From positions 1 to 64,000 of the forward strand of contig JAQWBM010000003.1 in the NCBI GenBank assembly GCA_028706405.1: a stretch of DNA of 64,000 nt, in the 5' to 3' direction. A program made the position numbers and the translations under genes. The notes beneath the pieces were generated by a model that saw only the letters and a program-made list of their open reading frames with translations, had not been told where the DNA came from and did no database searches. The stretch comes from Eubacteriales bacterium (GTDB taxonomy: Bacteria > Bacillota > Clostridia > Peptostreptococcales > Anaerovoracaceae). Of the stretch, positions 36,210 through 44,915 are shown piece after piece; position 1 is the first letter of the stretch; each line of letters starts with the position of its first letter.

Positions 36210-37793
36210 CTAATTATTCTTAACAAACACTACCTTCCCATTCTCTATGCGTACCAAGAGCACGTTTTCAATGGTTTTATATATTACCTTACCCGTATCA
36301 TCGATAATCATCATTTTATATTGAGATAGGCTATCCTTTTCAAACACGGCTACCACATAACCACTCTGAATTTCAAGGCTCTTAACCTTTCCGCCCGGAT
36401 TCAAAGATTCTTCTTTTCCATAGATGTAAAGCTGGTTGTTATCCTTCAATGAATAATATAGTTTACCTTCCAAAACCTCATAAAAACTCACAGCTTCATC
36501 TACCAGTAACTCAGCTTTGCCGCCATTAATAGAAATTTTATAAATAAAATTATTTTGGTCGGCAAAATATATTGTATTATCAACTATTTTGAAACTTGTC
36601 ACTTCATTATCACACAATCTGGCTTGTTCATTGCTGTTGATGTTAACTCTGTAAATACCTGTTGTTGCAGCATTATTATCTTCCAAATAATAGCCATAAT
36701 ACCCCAACACATATATATCATTATTGATTAAATACAAGTCATTGCTTGACCTTCCACTCCGTGATCTATTATTACCTGACCCAAGTTCATAAATGTACAT
36801 GCCATAAGAATAGTCTGGATCACCTACATTTTCATATTCTTTTTCGTTATTCTTTCTAATCTGTAAGTTTTTTACGTTAAAAGGGAACCTTTGTTCAACT
36901 CGCACAGTATAATCATCGCATATTTTCATAAGCGAATATCCGATGTCGAGAACTTCAGAGGTACCGTCGTCTTTAAGCCGGATAAGATGATCTGACCCCA
37001 TTGTTACTCCGCCTGTGTGATAACTGAGCAATGCCTTGCCATTATCGGTTTTAAGAGATGCGTATACATATTTGGTGCCATAGCCTGCTTCTGGCAGTTG
37101 ATATACTTTTTTCTTCTCAGTAGGATTCGCTGCGGGGACCTGATAAATTATACCATTAGAGCCTTCATAATAAAAATAATCTCCGGCCATTGTAAAGGCG
37201 CCTTTTTCACCATTTTCACGGGTTACTATCGATAAGGTTATCTGTCCTGCTGCGGCATTTCCGCTTTTCGTTGAATTGATCATTAATCCATTCTTGCTAT
37301 CAAAGGAATAGTCCCAGCCGAATTCCTCCACTGCAAAACGCCATGTCAAAGGGAAATAAGTAACATTTCTAAACAGCAATAGCGGGTAAGCTTCTTTTGA
37401 ATTATCAATGAATTCTTCATTGACCTTTATCGGAAAGCTCGCTTTAGCTGCTGTATAAATACTGCGATTCGACGATTTTGCCTTGTATTTATGATAATCC
37501 CAACTTACTCCGGTTTTTGCAACATTCAATCCTGTACTGCTATTCCAGACACTTTCGAGTCCCAGAAAACGGCAGTCATAATATGTCATAGGGAAATATG
37601 TTATATCCTTATAGGTTATTAATGGATATTGGTTTGTTTTATTTTCTATAGCAGTTCCATTTAAGGTTACTATAAAGGACGGCAGCTTGACTGTAACAGC
37701 AGATGAGGCTGCATGCGCCGTAGGAGCTGTTTGAGAAAATATGCAGGTTATCAATATAGCCATAAGCACAATCATAGATATATTCTTTTTCAT
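36210..37793 (-). CDS. Secreted protein: two copper-amine-oxidase-like N-terminal domains plus DUF5050-like propeller
   Basis: About 527 residues with a signal peptide (KKNISMIVLMAILITCIFS, cut near AHA-AS). Two related domains follow: residues about 35-95 (VTLNGTAI, YPLITYKDITYFPMTYY) and 110-175 (IKVNEEFI, YPLLLFRNVTYFPLTW). These are the stalk-like domains common in clostridial wall-associated proteins. The rest is a beta-rich repeat region of the DUF5050 type (NGIIYQVPA, NNFIYKISINGG), probably a propeller. It lies directly after the blaI-blaR genes (start 12 bases downstream), as a paralogous stalk protein does in the next module, so it is probably their target or co-sensor. Confidence 0.7.
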   Translation of the reverse strand: MKKNISMIVLMAILITCIFSQTAPTAHAASSAVTVKLPSFIVTLNGTAIENKTNQYPLITYKDITYFPMTYYDCRFLGLESVWNSSTGLNVAKTGVSWDYHKYKAKSSNRSIYTAAKASFPIKVNEEFIDNSKEAYPLLLFRNVTYFPLTWRFAVEEFGWDYSFDSKNGLMINSTKSGNAAAGQITLSIVTRENGEKGAFTMAGDYFYYEGSNGIIYQVPAANPTEKKKVYQLPEAGYGTKYVYASLKTDNGKALLSYHTGGVTMGSDHLIRLKDDGTSEVLDIGYSLMKICDDYTVRVEQRFPFNVKNLQIRKNNEKEYENVGDPDYSYGMYIYELGSGNNRSRSGRSSNDLYLINNDIYVLGYYGYYLEDNNAATTGIYRVNINSNEQARLCDNEVTSFKIVDNTIYFADQNNFIYKISINGGKAELLVDEAVSFYEVLEGKLYYSLKDNNQLYIYGKEESLNPGGKVKSLEIQSGYVVAVFEKDSLSQYKMMIIDDTGKVIYKTIENVLLVRIENGKVVFVKNN

Positions 37794-37804
37794 GGCAATC
37801 CCCC

Positions 37805-39067
37805 TCATTCATTCAACTCTTCCCCTAAATCAAGACGTTCAAGGTCTATTACCACAATCTCAGCATGGGGAGACAACTCATCTGAATTTATATCTGCTGC
37901 TTTGTCCGATACAGCACTTTGTGATGACCCCGACTGATTTTCATTGTGTTCATTTTCACTGACCCGGGTTTGAAGGTCTTCTTCGTTATTATCGGCATTT
38001 ATGGTTTCTGTTTCCTGCATCGCTTCCGCGCTTTCACTAACAACCTTCCCTGCTTCTTCAGCATACGCTGCCGGATAATTTATCTGCATAGCCGCCCCAA
38101 AAAAGATAGCGATAAATATCACAAGGATTAGAGGCACATAGCCTTTTTTCCGTTTTGTTGAACTGAATATATTTTTGATCCTGACCTCAAGGCTTTCTTT
38201 TCCGGTTCCAAAGCTTGTCAGGAATGAGGAGAACCTTCTACTGGCCCTTGGAGATGCCATATCAAGAATCATAAGGCTATAAAGCTTTTTCTCTTCATGA
38301 TCTGCTCCACTTAGGGTTTTTGTGTCACAAGAGATTTCAATATCCCTGCTTGCTCTGCGGGACATAATATGTACGAAAGGATTAAACCAGTGTATCGCCG
38401 ATATGATCATAAGCAATATCTTAAACAAGGTATCGTTGCGCTTCATATGAATCATTTCATGTCTCAGAATCATTCTCAGCTTTAAATCGTCATTTTTTTC
38501 ATCCGGTAAAAGCAGTACGGGCTTTAATACTCCGAAAACCACTGGTCCAGATATTTTTCTGCAAATATAAATGCCTGGTGCATCTTTTTTCATTTTTAGT
38601 CCTACCTCTTGACCGATTTCAAGTGCTGCGTCTACGGTCTTATGTGATGGGATGCAGTAATATTTTCGGATGCTTATTATGAAAATCATATAACAAGTCA
38701 ATTTATATAGAATGAATATGATGAGACCCGCAAAATATAAAGCTGTTATGATCTCCAGAACATTTAGCATTGGCATCGTTTTCAGAAAAGCAGCTCCATA
38801 GACAGGGCTATTATTTATTGATGCAGTCACCCCAATAGCCGGGTTATCTAAAGTCAACCGTTCTAAAAAAGGAATCTCAAAAATAAACGGAAAGCCCTTC
38901 ACGGTTGAAAAAGGAATCAATAACCTTATCGTAATAACAAGCCATATCCAGTATTGCAGTGTGGAACTGTATATTTTACTGATTAAAGGACTCAAAATCA
39001 GCAGGAGCCCAATGATTGGCATCATGCTGACCGATAGCTCTAAAATGTTAAGAAATATACCTGACAT
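37805..39067 (-). CDS. BlaR1/MecR1-type M56 metallopeptidase sensor, module 1
   Basis: About 420 residues with several N-terminal membrane segments, then a cytosolic zinc protease site (RHEMIHMKRND) and a last membrane segment near residue 325. Instead of the penicillin-binding sensor domain of true BlaR1 it has only an acidic, low-complexity extracellular tail (ETINADNNEEDLQTRVSE and so on). M56 proteins cleave their BlaI repressor when a signal is sensed. blaI lies 13 bases upstream, and the stalk protein gene follows. The signal need not be a beta-lactam. The ATG at 39067 has GAGGAAAAGG upstream. Confidence 0.85.
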   Translation of the reverse strand: MSGIFLNILELSVSMMPIIGLLLILSPLISKIYSSTLQYWIWLVITIRLLIPFSTVKGFPFIFEIPFLERLTLDNPAIGVTASINNSPVYGAAFLKTMPMLNVLEIITALYFAGLIIFILYKLTCYMIFIISIRKYYCIPSHKTVDAALEIGQEVGLKMKKDAPGIYICRKISGPVVFGVLKPVLLLPDEKNDDLKLRMILRHEMIHMKRNDTLFKILLMIISAIHWFNPFVHIMSRRASRDIEISCDTKTLSGADHEEKKLYSLMILDMASPRASRRFSSFLTSFGTGKESLEVRIKNIFSSTKRKKGYVPLILVIFIAIFFGAAMQINYPAAYAEEAGKVVSESAEAMQETETINADNNEEDLQTRVSENEHNENQSGSSQSAVSDKAADINSDELSPHAEIVVIDLERLDLGEELNE

Positions 39068-39080
39068 ACCCTTTTCCTCT

Positions 39081-39464
39081 TTATTTCTTCTTTGAAACCT
39101 CTTCAACGTATTTCTTTAATTCAAGCAGGTCTTCTTCATCTATGGCTTCTCCGTCGTACAAGGCTGCCACAAAATTTTTAACGGATCCCATATGCATCTT
39201 TTCAAGAAATGACTTACTTTCTTGGTGCAGGTAATCATCTTCGTCCACTAAAGGGGTATAATAATTTACCCTTCCTTGTTTAGAAAAAGCCAGAAATCCC
39301 CGATCTACCAGGCGTGCCAGAAAATTCAAAACCGTAGTTTGTGCCCACTTTTTTTCCTTTGGCAGATTCTCCATCACATAGGCTGATGTAACGGGCTGGT
39401 CGCTTTCCCATATAATCATCATGATTTCCAATTCACTCTCAGGTATTCTTTTAATACGTTCCAT
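39081..39464 (-). CDS. BlaI/MecI-family repressor, module 1
   Basis: A 127-residue winged-helix repressor (IPESELEIMMIIWES, then TTVLNFLARLVDRGFLA) with a C-terminal dimerisation helix. Repressors of this family are inactivated by cleavage by the partner M56 protease encoded next. A perfect inverted repeat suited to it lies about 70 bases upstream. Confidence 0.9.
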   Translation of the reverse strand: MERIKRIPESELEIMMIIWESDQPVTSAYVMENLPKEKKWAQTTVLNFLARLVDRGFLAFSKQGRVNYYTPLVDEDDYLHQESKSFLEKMHMGSVKNFVAALYDGEAIDEEDLLELKKYVEEVSKKK

Positions 39465-39534
39465 ATTTTATCTCCATTACTAAACTAATAGATTGTGTAA
39501 TCTGATTTAATTATTTAACTCAATGATACTTTAT

Positions 39535-39558
39535 TCAATTCTACGGTTGTAGAATTGA
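39535..39558. promoter_or_regulatory. Candidate BlaI operator, module 1
   Basis: A perfect inverted repeat with 10-base arms and a 4-base spacer: TCAATTCTAC, GGTT, GTAGAATTGA. Its centre (CTAC-N4-GTAG) resembles BlaI/MecI operators (TACA/TGTA type). It lies upstream of blaI in the promoter region. Confidence 0.6.
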
Positions 39559-39607
39559 GAAGTCAAGCAGTTCATATACAGTTAATAAAATTGTAATGAT
39601 AATGCAA

Positions 39608-39660
39608 TAAAAAATCAAAGCCCGGTTCAAACCGACTTGTTCGATTTGAACCGGGCTTTG
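39608..39660 (-). terminator. Intrinsic terminator after the 178-residue lipoprotein gene
   Basis: A 16-bp perfect stem (39616-39631 with 39645-39660) and a 13-base loop are followed on the minus strand by ATTTTTTATT. It separates the lipoprotein gene from blaI module 1. Confidence 0.9.
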
Positions 39661-39676
39661 GATCCGTGGATCAAGT

Positions 39677-40213
39677 TTATGGCAATTTATTATTTTTAAT
39701 TTCTGAAATGTCTTCAAAAACCCTTGAATATACACCTTTTATATTTATTTCACTTTCCGTATCATTATACAATCCATACCCCCAATACTTATTTTTAGTA
39801 TATAATAAACCAGTTATATACGCCCCATCTTCCCAAGCCGGTTCATCTTCATAGGCCAGGTCTTCCTTAATAAAATTAACATGAGATTTTTCGTTGTCAA
39901 TAAAATAAAATGGTATTTCTGATTTCTTATATATGGAGACATATTCCGCATCAGATGCTTCAGATAAGTTTTCTTTAGTGATAAATATTGCATCATATTT
40001 TGAGTCTAAGCTATCGTCATTTAAGAAGCCGAAATCAATTTCTTCAAACTTTACCTGTGATTCTCTGATTTCCGGAATATTACCAACGATTCCAATCCTT
40101 AATTCCTCACCTTCATATTTCTCTGTTTTATCTAATATATTAGCCGCTGAACATCCTGTTAGTAACACTAACAGCATAATAAGCAAAAATATAATCTTCT
40201 TCAGAATTTTCAC
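39677..40213 (-). CDS. Lipoprotein of unknown function
   Basis: A 178-residue protein with a signal peptide and lipobox (VLLTGC), so it is anchored outside the membrane. The mature part is acidic and mixed alpha/beta. I do not recognise a family. It lies between the two BlaI modules and ends at a strong terminator. Confidence 0.65.
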   Translation of the reverse strand: MKILKKIIFLLIMLLVLLTGCSAANILDKTEKYEGEELRIGIVGNIPEIRESQVKFEEIDFGFLNDDSLDSKYDAIFITKENLSEASDAEYVSIYKKSEIPFYFIDNEKSHVNFIKEDLAYEDEPAWEDGAYITGLLYTKNKYWGYGLYNDTESEINIKGVYSRVFEDISEIKNNKLP

Positions 40214-40302
40214 CTCCCATTATAATTATTTCTTTATATTCATCTTAAACGACTTAAAAGTAAAATGCTGGCCACACATAACTTATGCACTTATTTTATT
40301 AT

Positions 40303-42015
40303 TTAATAATAAAATCCGACATTTGTCTTTAAAGCAGGCAATTCATCTGAAAACACTGTTTTTTTAACTTCCCAAGTTTCATTTACATATTGATAGGTAG
40401 TACTTAAATACGTTAAGCTATTCGGCAGTGTCGCCGCTATCACTTCTGTTGTAACAAGCTCTGTCCTCCCATCTCCCTTTTCATTTTGCAGTTCCATTTC
40501 AATGAAGAAGTTTTGACAAAATTCATTCCCGTAGAGTCTATAACCATCCAGATCCAAGTCTGAAAGTTGCACTGTGGTACCGGCTCCGTTTGCTTCTATT
40601 TTTGCCGTCCTGTTGTTTTCGTCAACATTTATTGAGAACAAGGTACCATTTGTAATGTTTGAAAGATCAATCTGCGCAAGAGCTCCTTCCTTAAGGCTAT
40701 ACAACTCATATCCATATCCGCCGAAAGGCATACTTCTGTAATCAGTAATAGCCAGAAAATCTATCGCATCAAGGTCGGATATATTTCCGGCGATAAGCGA
40801 AGCGCCAAAGCCCTTTTTGTCATCTTTGAATATTTCTGTAACAGCCTCAGAGTCATCTTCTTTTATAGCAAGCTCCCACTTATTGCTGCTGTTATTGACC
40901 ATAATTTGCGCCGTTTCATTTTTTCCATCCCTATCAATATCAATGTCTATAGAATTTGACAGCCTTTGATAAATGCCGTCAATAATCCCATAACCGCTGG
41001 ATTGCAGTATTTGGGTGATATACCAACCTTCCTGCCCATTGTTTGAGCGCTTTTCTGCTATCAGTTTTTCTGCCGCAGTCGAGTGCGGAGGGCTAGAAGT
41101 GATTTCCGGGAACGATAAGGTATATTCTATTTTCGTATCACTGAGTTTATCCCTGTTTATAATGGTTATGGGACCTACCCAAGGGCTTGATCCGCCGGTA
41201 ACCCAGTATGATTGTCGTACATAAGGACTTTTGTCTGCTTCCTGTCGTAGTTCAGGCGATAATGCAGCATATTGAAGGGCGCCATTTCTTGTTTGTTCTC
41301 CCCTTCCCCATAGTTTTACAGCCTCATCAGCACTAACCGGAATAAGGGTATTTTCTATTAGGGCAATATCTGATTTAATTTTTTCTAAATCAGGAGTTTG
41401 AATCGATAGAACATTGGCGGTTTCGTCATAACTCACCCTTGCTTTAAATAAGTACTCCAGCCAATCCATTGGTACATAATAGTGGTTCTCATGGTTTGTT
41501 ATGCTGTATACTACTGAACTGTGTTCATAATTGCCATCATCACTGGTAATGTGTATGGTAATATTATCGCGGGGGCTTGGCAGAGTCATACCATCCCACT
41601 TCGGTTTAAATTTCTCCAGCTCTAATGCCCATAACCGGGTAGGGGCACCGTAGGACAATTCCAGCTTTTTAGCTCTTTCCGGCAGTGGCAATAATTTATC
41701 ATTTTGTTCATCAATATCGGTTTGCAGTCCATTTGCATAGGAATCTAATTTTTCCATATTATAAAAGTCCTGCGGGGTTTTAATGGTGACGGTATGAGTT
41801 GCTTGATCCCATTCTACTGAGCTGGCTCCTAGTTGTTCGGCCGCCCAACGCAAAGGAACCATTACTTGCCCTTCTATCACTTCCATATATGCAGGGGCAT
41901 TGACAACTGAACCGTTTATTTGCACCGTCAACGGAGAATTAGCAACCGAAACCGGGCTGCTGAAAAGTGCTGCCATTAAGACAATTACTAACAAGAATAT
42001 TGCTGATCGTTTCAT
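40303..42015 (-). CDS. Secreted protein with copper-amine-oxidase-like N-terminal domain, module 2
   Basis: About 570 residues with a signal peptide (ending near SVANS) and a copper amine oxidase N-terminal-like domain (VQINGSVVNAPAYMEV, then MVPLRWAAEQLGASS). A second related unit lies near residue 180 (NHYYVPMDWLEYLFKARVS). The C-terminal half is beta-rich with an FG-GAP-like IDRDGKNETAQIMV stretch. It follows the M56 gene of module 2 by 85 bases. The ATG was chosen for its signal peptide and the upstream AAGGG; the longer open frame has neither. Confidence 0.7.
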   Translation of the reverse strand: MKRSAIFLLVIVLMAALFSSPVSVANSPLTVQINGSVVNAPAYMEVIEGQVMVPLRWAAEQLGASSVEWDQATHTVTIKTPQDFYNMEKLDSYANGLQTDIDEQNDKLLPLPERAKKLELSYGAPTRLWALELEKFKPKWDGMTLPSPRDNITIHITSDDGNYEHSSVVYSITNHENHYYVPMDWLEYLFKARVSYDETANVLSIQTPDLEKIKSDIALIENTLIPVSADEAVKLWGRGEQTRNGALQYAALSPELRQEADKSPYVRQSYWVTGGSSPWVGPITIINRDKLSDTKIEYTLSFPEITSSPPHSTAAEKLIAEKRSNNGQEGWYITQILQSSGYGIIDGIYQRLSNSIDIDIDRDGKNETAQIMVNNSSNKWELAIKEDDSEAVTEIFKDDKKGFGASLIAGNISDLDAIDFLAITDYRSMPFGGYGYELYSLKEGALAQIDLSNITNGTLFSINVDENNRTAKIEANGAGTTVQLSDLDLDGYRLYGNEFCQNFFIEMELQNEKGDGRTELVTTEVIAATLPNSLTYLSTTYQYVNETWEVKKTVFSDELPALKTNVGFYY

Positions 42016-42100
42016 CTTTACCCTTCTTTCTGTTATAAACTTTTCACTTAGACTTATAACGCAATCCGCAGAAAATCTTCGGCTAATATATTGATTACCG

Positions 42101-44308
42101 TTAATTTTTGATAATATAATCAGACATTTTTGTTTCTTTCCATTCATCAGTATCTATAGCAAGGTTTTTAGAATATAAGGTTATCTCACCATTTTCATCT
42201 ATAACAGTTTTTAAAGAATCAAAATTCATATCTTTTGGCTGCAGGTATTCATCATATAACCTCTGATAGTAGTTACTGTCACCGCTTTCCTTCGCCTCTT
42301 TAATGTACTTAACCGTATCAGGATCTCTGTCATAATTTTTATGGATTATCTTATATTGAAAAACAGCCTCAACTTTTCCATTTACAATTTCTTCATGATA
42401 ATTTGATATTTGAAAATCCAATAATTCATAGTATGGAGAAAAAACATTTGTACTGTGTTCTTCCATATATGAACTGATTTTTTCAATGTGCTGCGGATCG
42501 TTAGTTGCAGCATCGTTATTTTTAGTACCGTTGTTTGCAGGATCTTCGTTAACAACGACCCAAATCGATGCCTGCCTTTTCGCACCGTTCTCATCGGTCA
42601 GCATCGGCTGGATCAAGTTGACCTCCGCTTCGCCGTCATCCCATGTGAATTTAACTACAAATATTGGGGGTTCCGTATTTCGGTCTTCGTAAGTACCCGA
42701 GACCTTGGCTCCGGCAAGATTTAATTGATGTACGGCTGCCGCTGTTGGGTTTTCAAGAATCTCAGTCATGTTCCAAGCATTTTCGTCTGCCTGAGTCTGA
42801 TAAGCAGCCGCAAACTTTGTAAAGTCATAAAATCCAAATTTATAAGCCTCATCAAAGTCCGCTTTGGATTCAATTCTGTCGAAGTGCTTCATCGTAACCT
42901 GCATCGCTTTATACTCATCCTCAATTTTTTTCACTGTAATCGTTTCTTTCGCCACATAAACTGATGGTGTTGATGTTTTGAAATAGTAATAGATATCGAT
43001 ATGAGAAGAATCCACCAGGTCTATTACATAATCGTTGCCCCAAGGCCATGGGCTTGACCAGCCCATCCAATAATACTTTCCTTTTTCATTTTCCTCTATA
43101 TCGCCAATTGTTAAATATAGCTCCTCGTTTTCGCACAAGCTGTAAATGGTATCCGCATCCCTCGCTGAAAACGCATCCGCCCATTTAATGGCGAAGGCTT
43201 CTATCTCTGTTTTGTCTTCCTCGCTCAAATCCGCTATATTATTTTGCGCTGATGTAAAGGTACAACCAACCGCTAATATCACAATCAGCAATACGGTGCT
43301 CAAGGTCGCAGCCTTCATTTTCTTATTCTTTGCGATCATGGTAACTCTCTCTTTTATTCCGTTTGCGCTGCCGTACATGGTGGTAGCCATTTGCAAAACA
43401 TCACTTTTATGATCACTTTGCCTTATTAAGTCTACTAAGGCTCTGCCATAGGCCAGTCTCTCTTCCTTTCCTATGGCCTTGAGCACACCGTAATCACAGG
43501 CAAGCTCGCAATCTCGTTTGGACATGATCGCTGCCACCCATACCAAAGGATTAAACCAATAAAATACCAATAGACTGCCTCTGACTATCGCCCATATCAA
43601 GTCGTGGTGCTTATAATGACATAACTCGTGAGCAATTGCAAAACGAAGCTTTTCCTTATCTGCCGCAACCTCAGAAGGCACATATATGGCCACTTCACCT
43701 CTGTATCCCATAAGGCAGGGAGAGTCAAGCTCTTCTACCACATATACAGGCAGTAATTTTGTTTTTCTCATATCAGTTCCTTCGTGAATAAGCCCTATTT
43801 CATCAGCGGCAAGCTTACCTTTGTTATCTGCTCTAATGGACATTAGAAATGTTCTGTTTTCAAATATTTTCTTGCCAAACTTACGATTTACAAGAATGAG
43901 CCATAGCACTAAAGCGAAAGCCCCAACTGCCCAGACAATCATAATCACAAGCTGCCAGTCTATGGCGGCGGCGGCGGAAATTCCCTTGCCGCTGGTCATA
44001 ACACCCGTTTTCACATTATCCATAATCAGTACAGCATTGTCAATTGTTCCTGCCTCTGCATTGCCCGCAATGACTTGCTCTGCTGACGATGCTCCTCGGA
44101 TCGTTATCTCAGCGCTGTTTACTGCATTCATTAAGCTTAATGCACTTTCTATCGGATGAGGGTTCAACCAGCTAAATGCCGCCAGCCGCAGGACCACGAG
44201 ACTCCAGAGTCCATACTGCACCATAGGGTTGATTTTCCCCTTAAACATAAATCTTATGGTTAGTATGATCACAATCAGCACAGATGAAGATATAATTGTA
44301 TCGATCAT
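42101..44308 (-). CDS. BlaR1-type M56 metallopeptidase sensor with large external domain, module 2
   Basis: A 735-residue protein: N-terminal membrane helices, a protease site (AHELCHYKHHDL), then a membrane segment near residue 340 (ATLSTVLLIVILAVGC). About 390 residues of external sequence follow. The first external part (EIEAFAIKWADAFSARDADTI) looks like an NTF2/SnoaL-like domain. No penicillin-binding serine motif (SxxK, SxN, KTG) is evident in the external part, so the ligand is probably not a beta-lactam acylating it. The ATG overlaps the blaI stop (ATGA). Confidence 0.85.
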   Translation of the reverse strand: MIDTIISSSVLIVIILTIRFMFKGKINPMVQYGLWSLVVLRLAAFSWLNPHPIESALSLMNAVNSAEITIRGASSAEQVIAGNAEAGTIDNAVLIMDNVKTGVMTSGKGISAAAAIDWQLVIMIVWAVGAFALVLWLILVNRKFGKKIFENRTFLMSIRADNKGKLAADEIGLIHEGTDMRKTKLLPVYVVEELDSPCLMGYRGEVAIYVPSEVAADKEKLRFAIAHELCHYKHHDLIWAIVRGSLLVFYWFNPLVWVAAIMSKRDCELACDYGVLKAIGKEERLAYGRALVDLIRQSDHKSDVLQMATTMYGSANGIKERVTMIAKNKKMKAATLSTVLLIVILAVGCTFTSAQNNIADLSEEDKTEIEAFAIKWADAFSARDADTIYSLCENEELYLTIGDIEENEKGKYYWMGWSSPWPWGNDYVIDLVDSSHIDIYYYFKTSTPSVYVAKETITVKKIEDEYKAMQVTMKHFDRIESKADFDEAYKFGFYDFTKFAAAYQTQADENAWNMTEILENPTAAAVHQLNLAGAKVSGTYEDRNTEPPIFVVKFTWDDGEAEVNLIQPMLTDENGAKRQASIWVVVNEDPANNGTKNNDAATNDPQHIEKISSYMEEHSTNVFSPYYELLDFQISNYHEEIVNGKVEAVFQYKIIHKNYDRDPDTVKYIKEAKESGDSNYYQRLYDEYLQPKDMNFDSLKTVIDENGEITLYSKNLAIDTDEWKETKMSDYIIKN

Positions 44309-44685
44309 TTCTCTTCCTCCTCCGCCTTTTTTAATATAGCGTAAAGCTCATCGATTTCTTCCTTTGATAAACTATTCTTTTCCACCATCGTGTTGACCAT
44401 CAGTCCCAGGCTTCCGGAATAGACCTTGTCGAGAAAATTTTCGGTCTCTCCTATCACCGTTTCAGCACGCTCAACTGCCGGATAATATTGCTTTGCTCTG
44501 ACTCCTTGCTCGTATCTTACCGCCCCCTTCGATTCCATACGCCCAAGCATAGTAATAATGGTGTGCTTGCCCCAACCTGTGGACTCTTTCAGGGCAGCCG
44601 TAAGCTGAGTAATGGTCTTGGGTGCCTCTTCCCATAGCATGTTCATTATATTCCACTCCCCGTCAGATAAATTGATTCGTTTCAT
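44305..44685 (-). CDS. BlaI/MecI-family repressor, module 2
   Basis: A 126-residue winged-helix repressor (LSDGEWNIMNMLWEEAP, then HTIITMLGRMESKGAV) with a helical C-terminus. Coupled by ATGA to the M56 gene. The start at 44685 is preceded by AAAGGGG. A long inverted repeat lies about 110-150 bases upstream. Confidence 0.9.
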   Translation of the reverse strand: MKRINLSDGEWNIMNMLWEEAPKTITQLTAALKESTGWGKHTIITMLGRMESKGAVRYEQGVRAKQYYPAVERAETVIGETENFLDKVYSGSLGLMVNTMVEKNSLSKEEIDELYAILKKAEEEEK

Positions 44686-44795
44686 ATATAAATCCCCTTT
44701 CAATAATAGACGATGAAAATCCACAATTTAGAAGTTTGTGATTTCCAGCCTAAATTCTGTCTGCAGCACGGAAGCACCGGATAGAATATTAAGTA

Positions 44796-44838
44796 GACGT
44801 GTGTATACCCAATATTACCACATAGGTATACACACGTC
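44796..44838. promoter_or_regulatory. Long inverted repeat upstream of blaI module 2 (operator candidate)
   Basis: Perfect 14-base arms, GACGTGTGTATACC and GGTATACACACGTC, with a 15-base spacer. Each arm contains the self-complementary GTATAC, so it may be two operators rather than one hairpin. No T run follows on either strand, which argues against a terminator. Confidence 0.55.
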
Positions 44839-44915
44839 AACCTGTTGTTTTAGATTATTTTATCAAACCCAACATTATTATATGATTACTAGTTATCGGC
44901 ATGAAATTTTTTACT

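Noticed and set aside
39616..39660. tRNA-like structure
   Set aside because: It is a single long perfect stem with a T run; there is no cloverleaf or CCA end.
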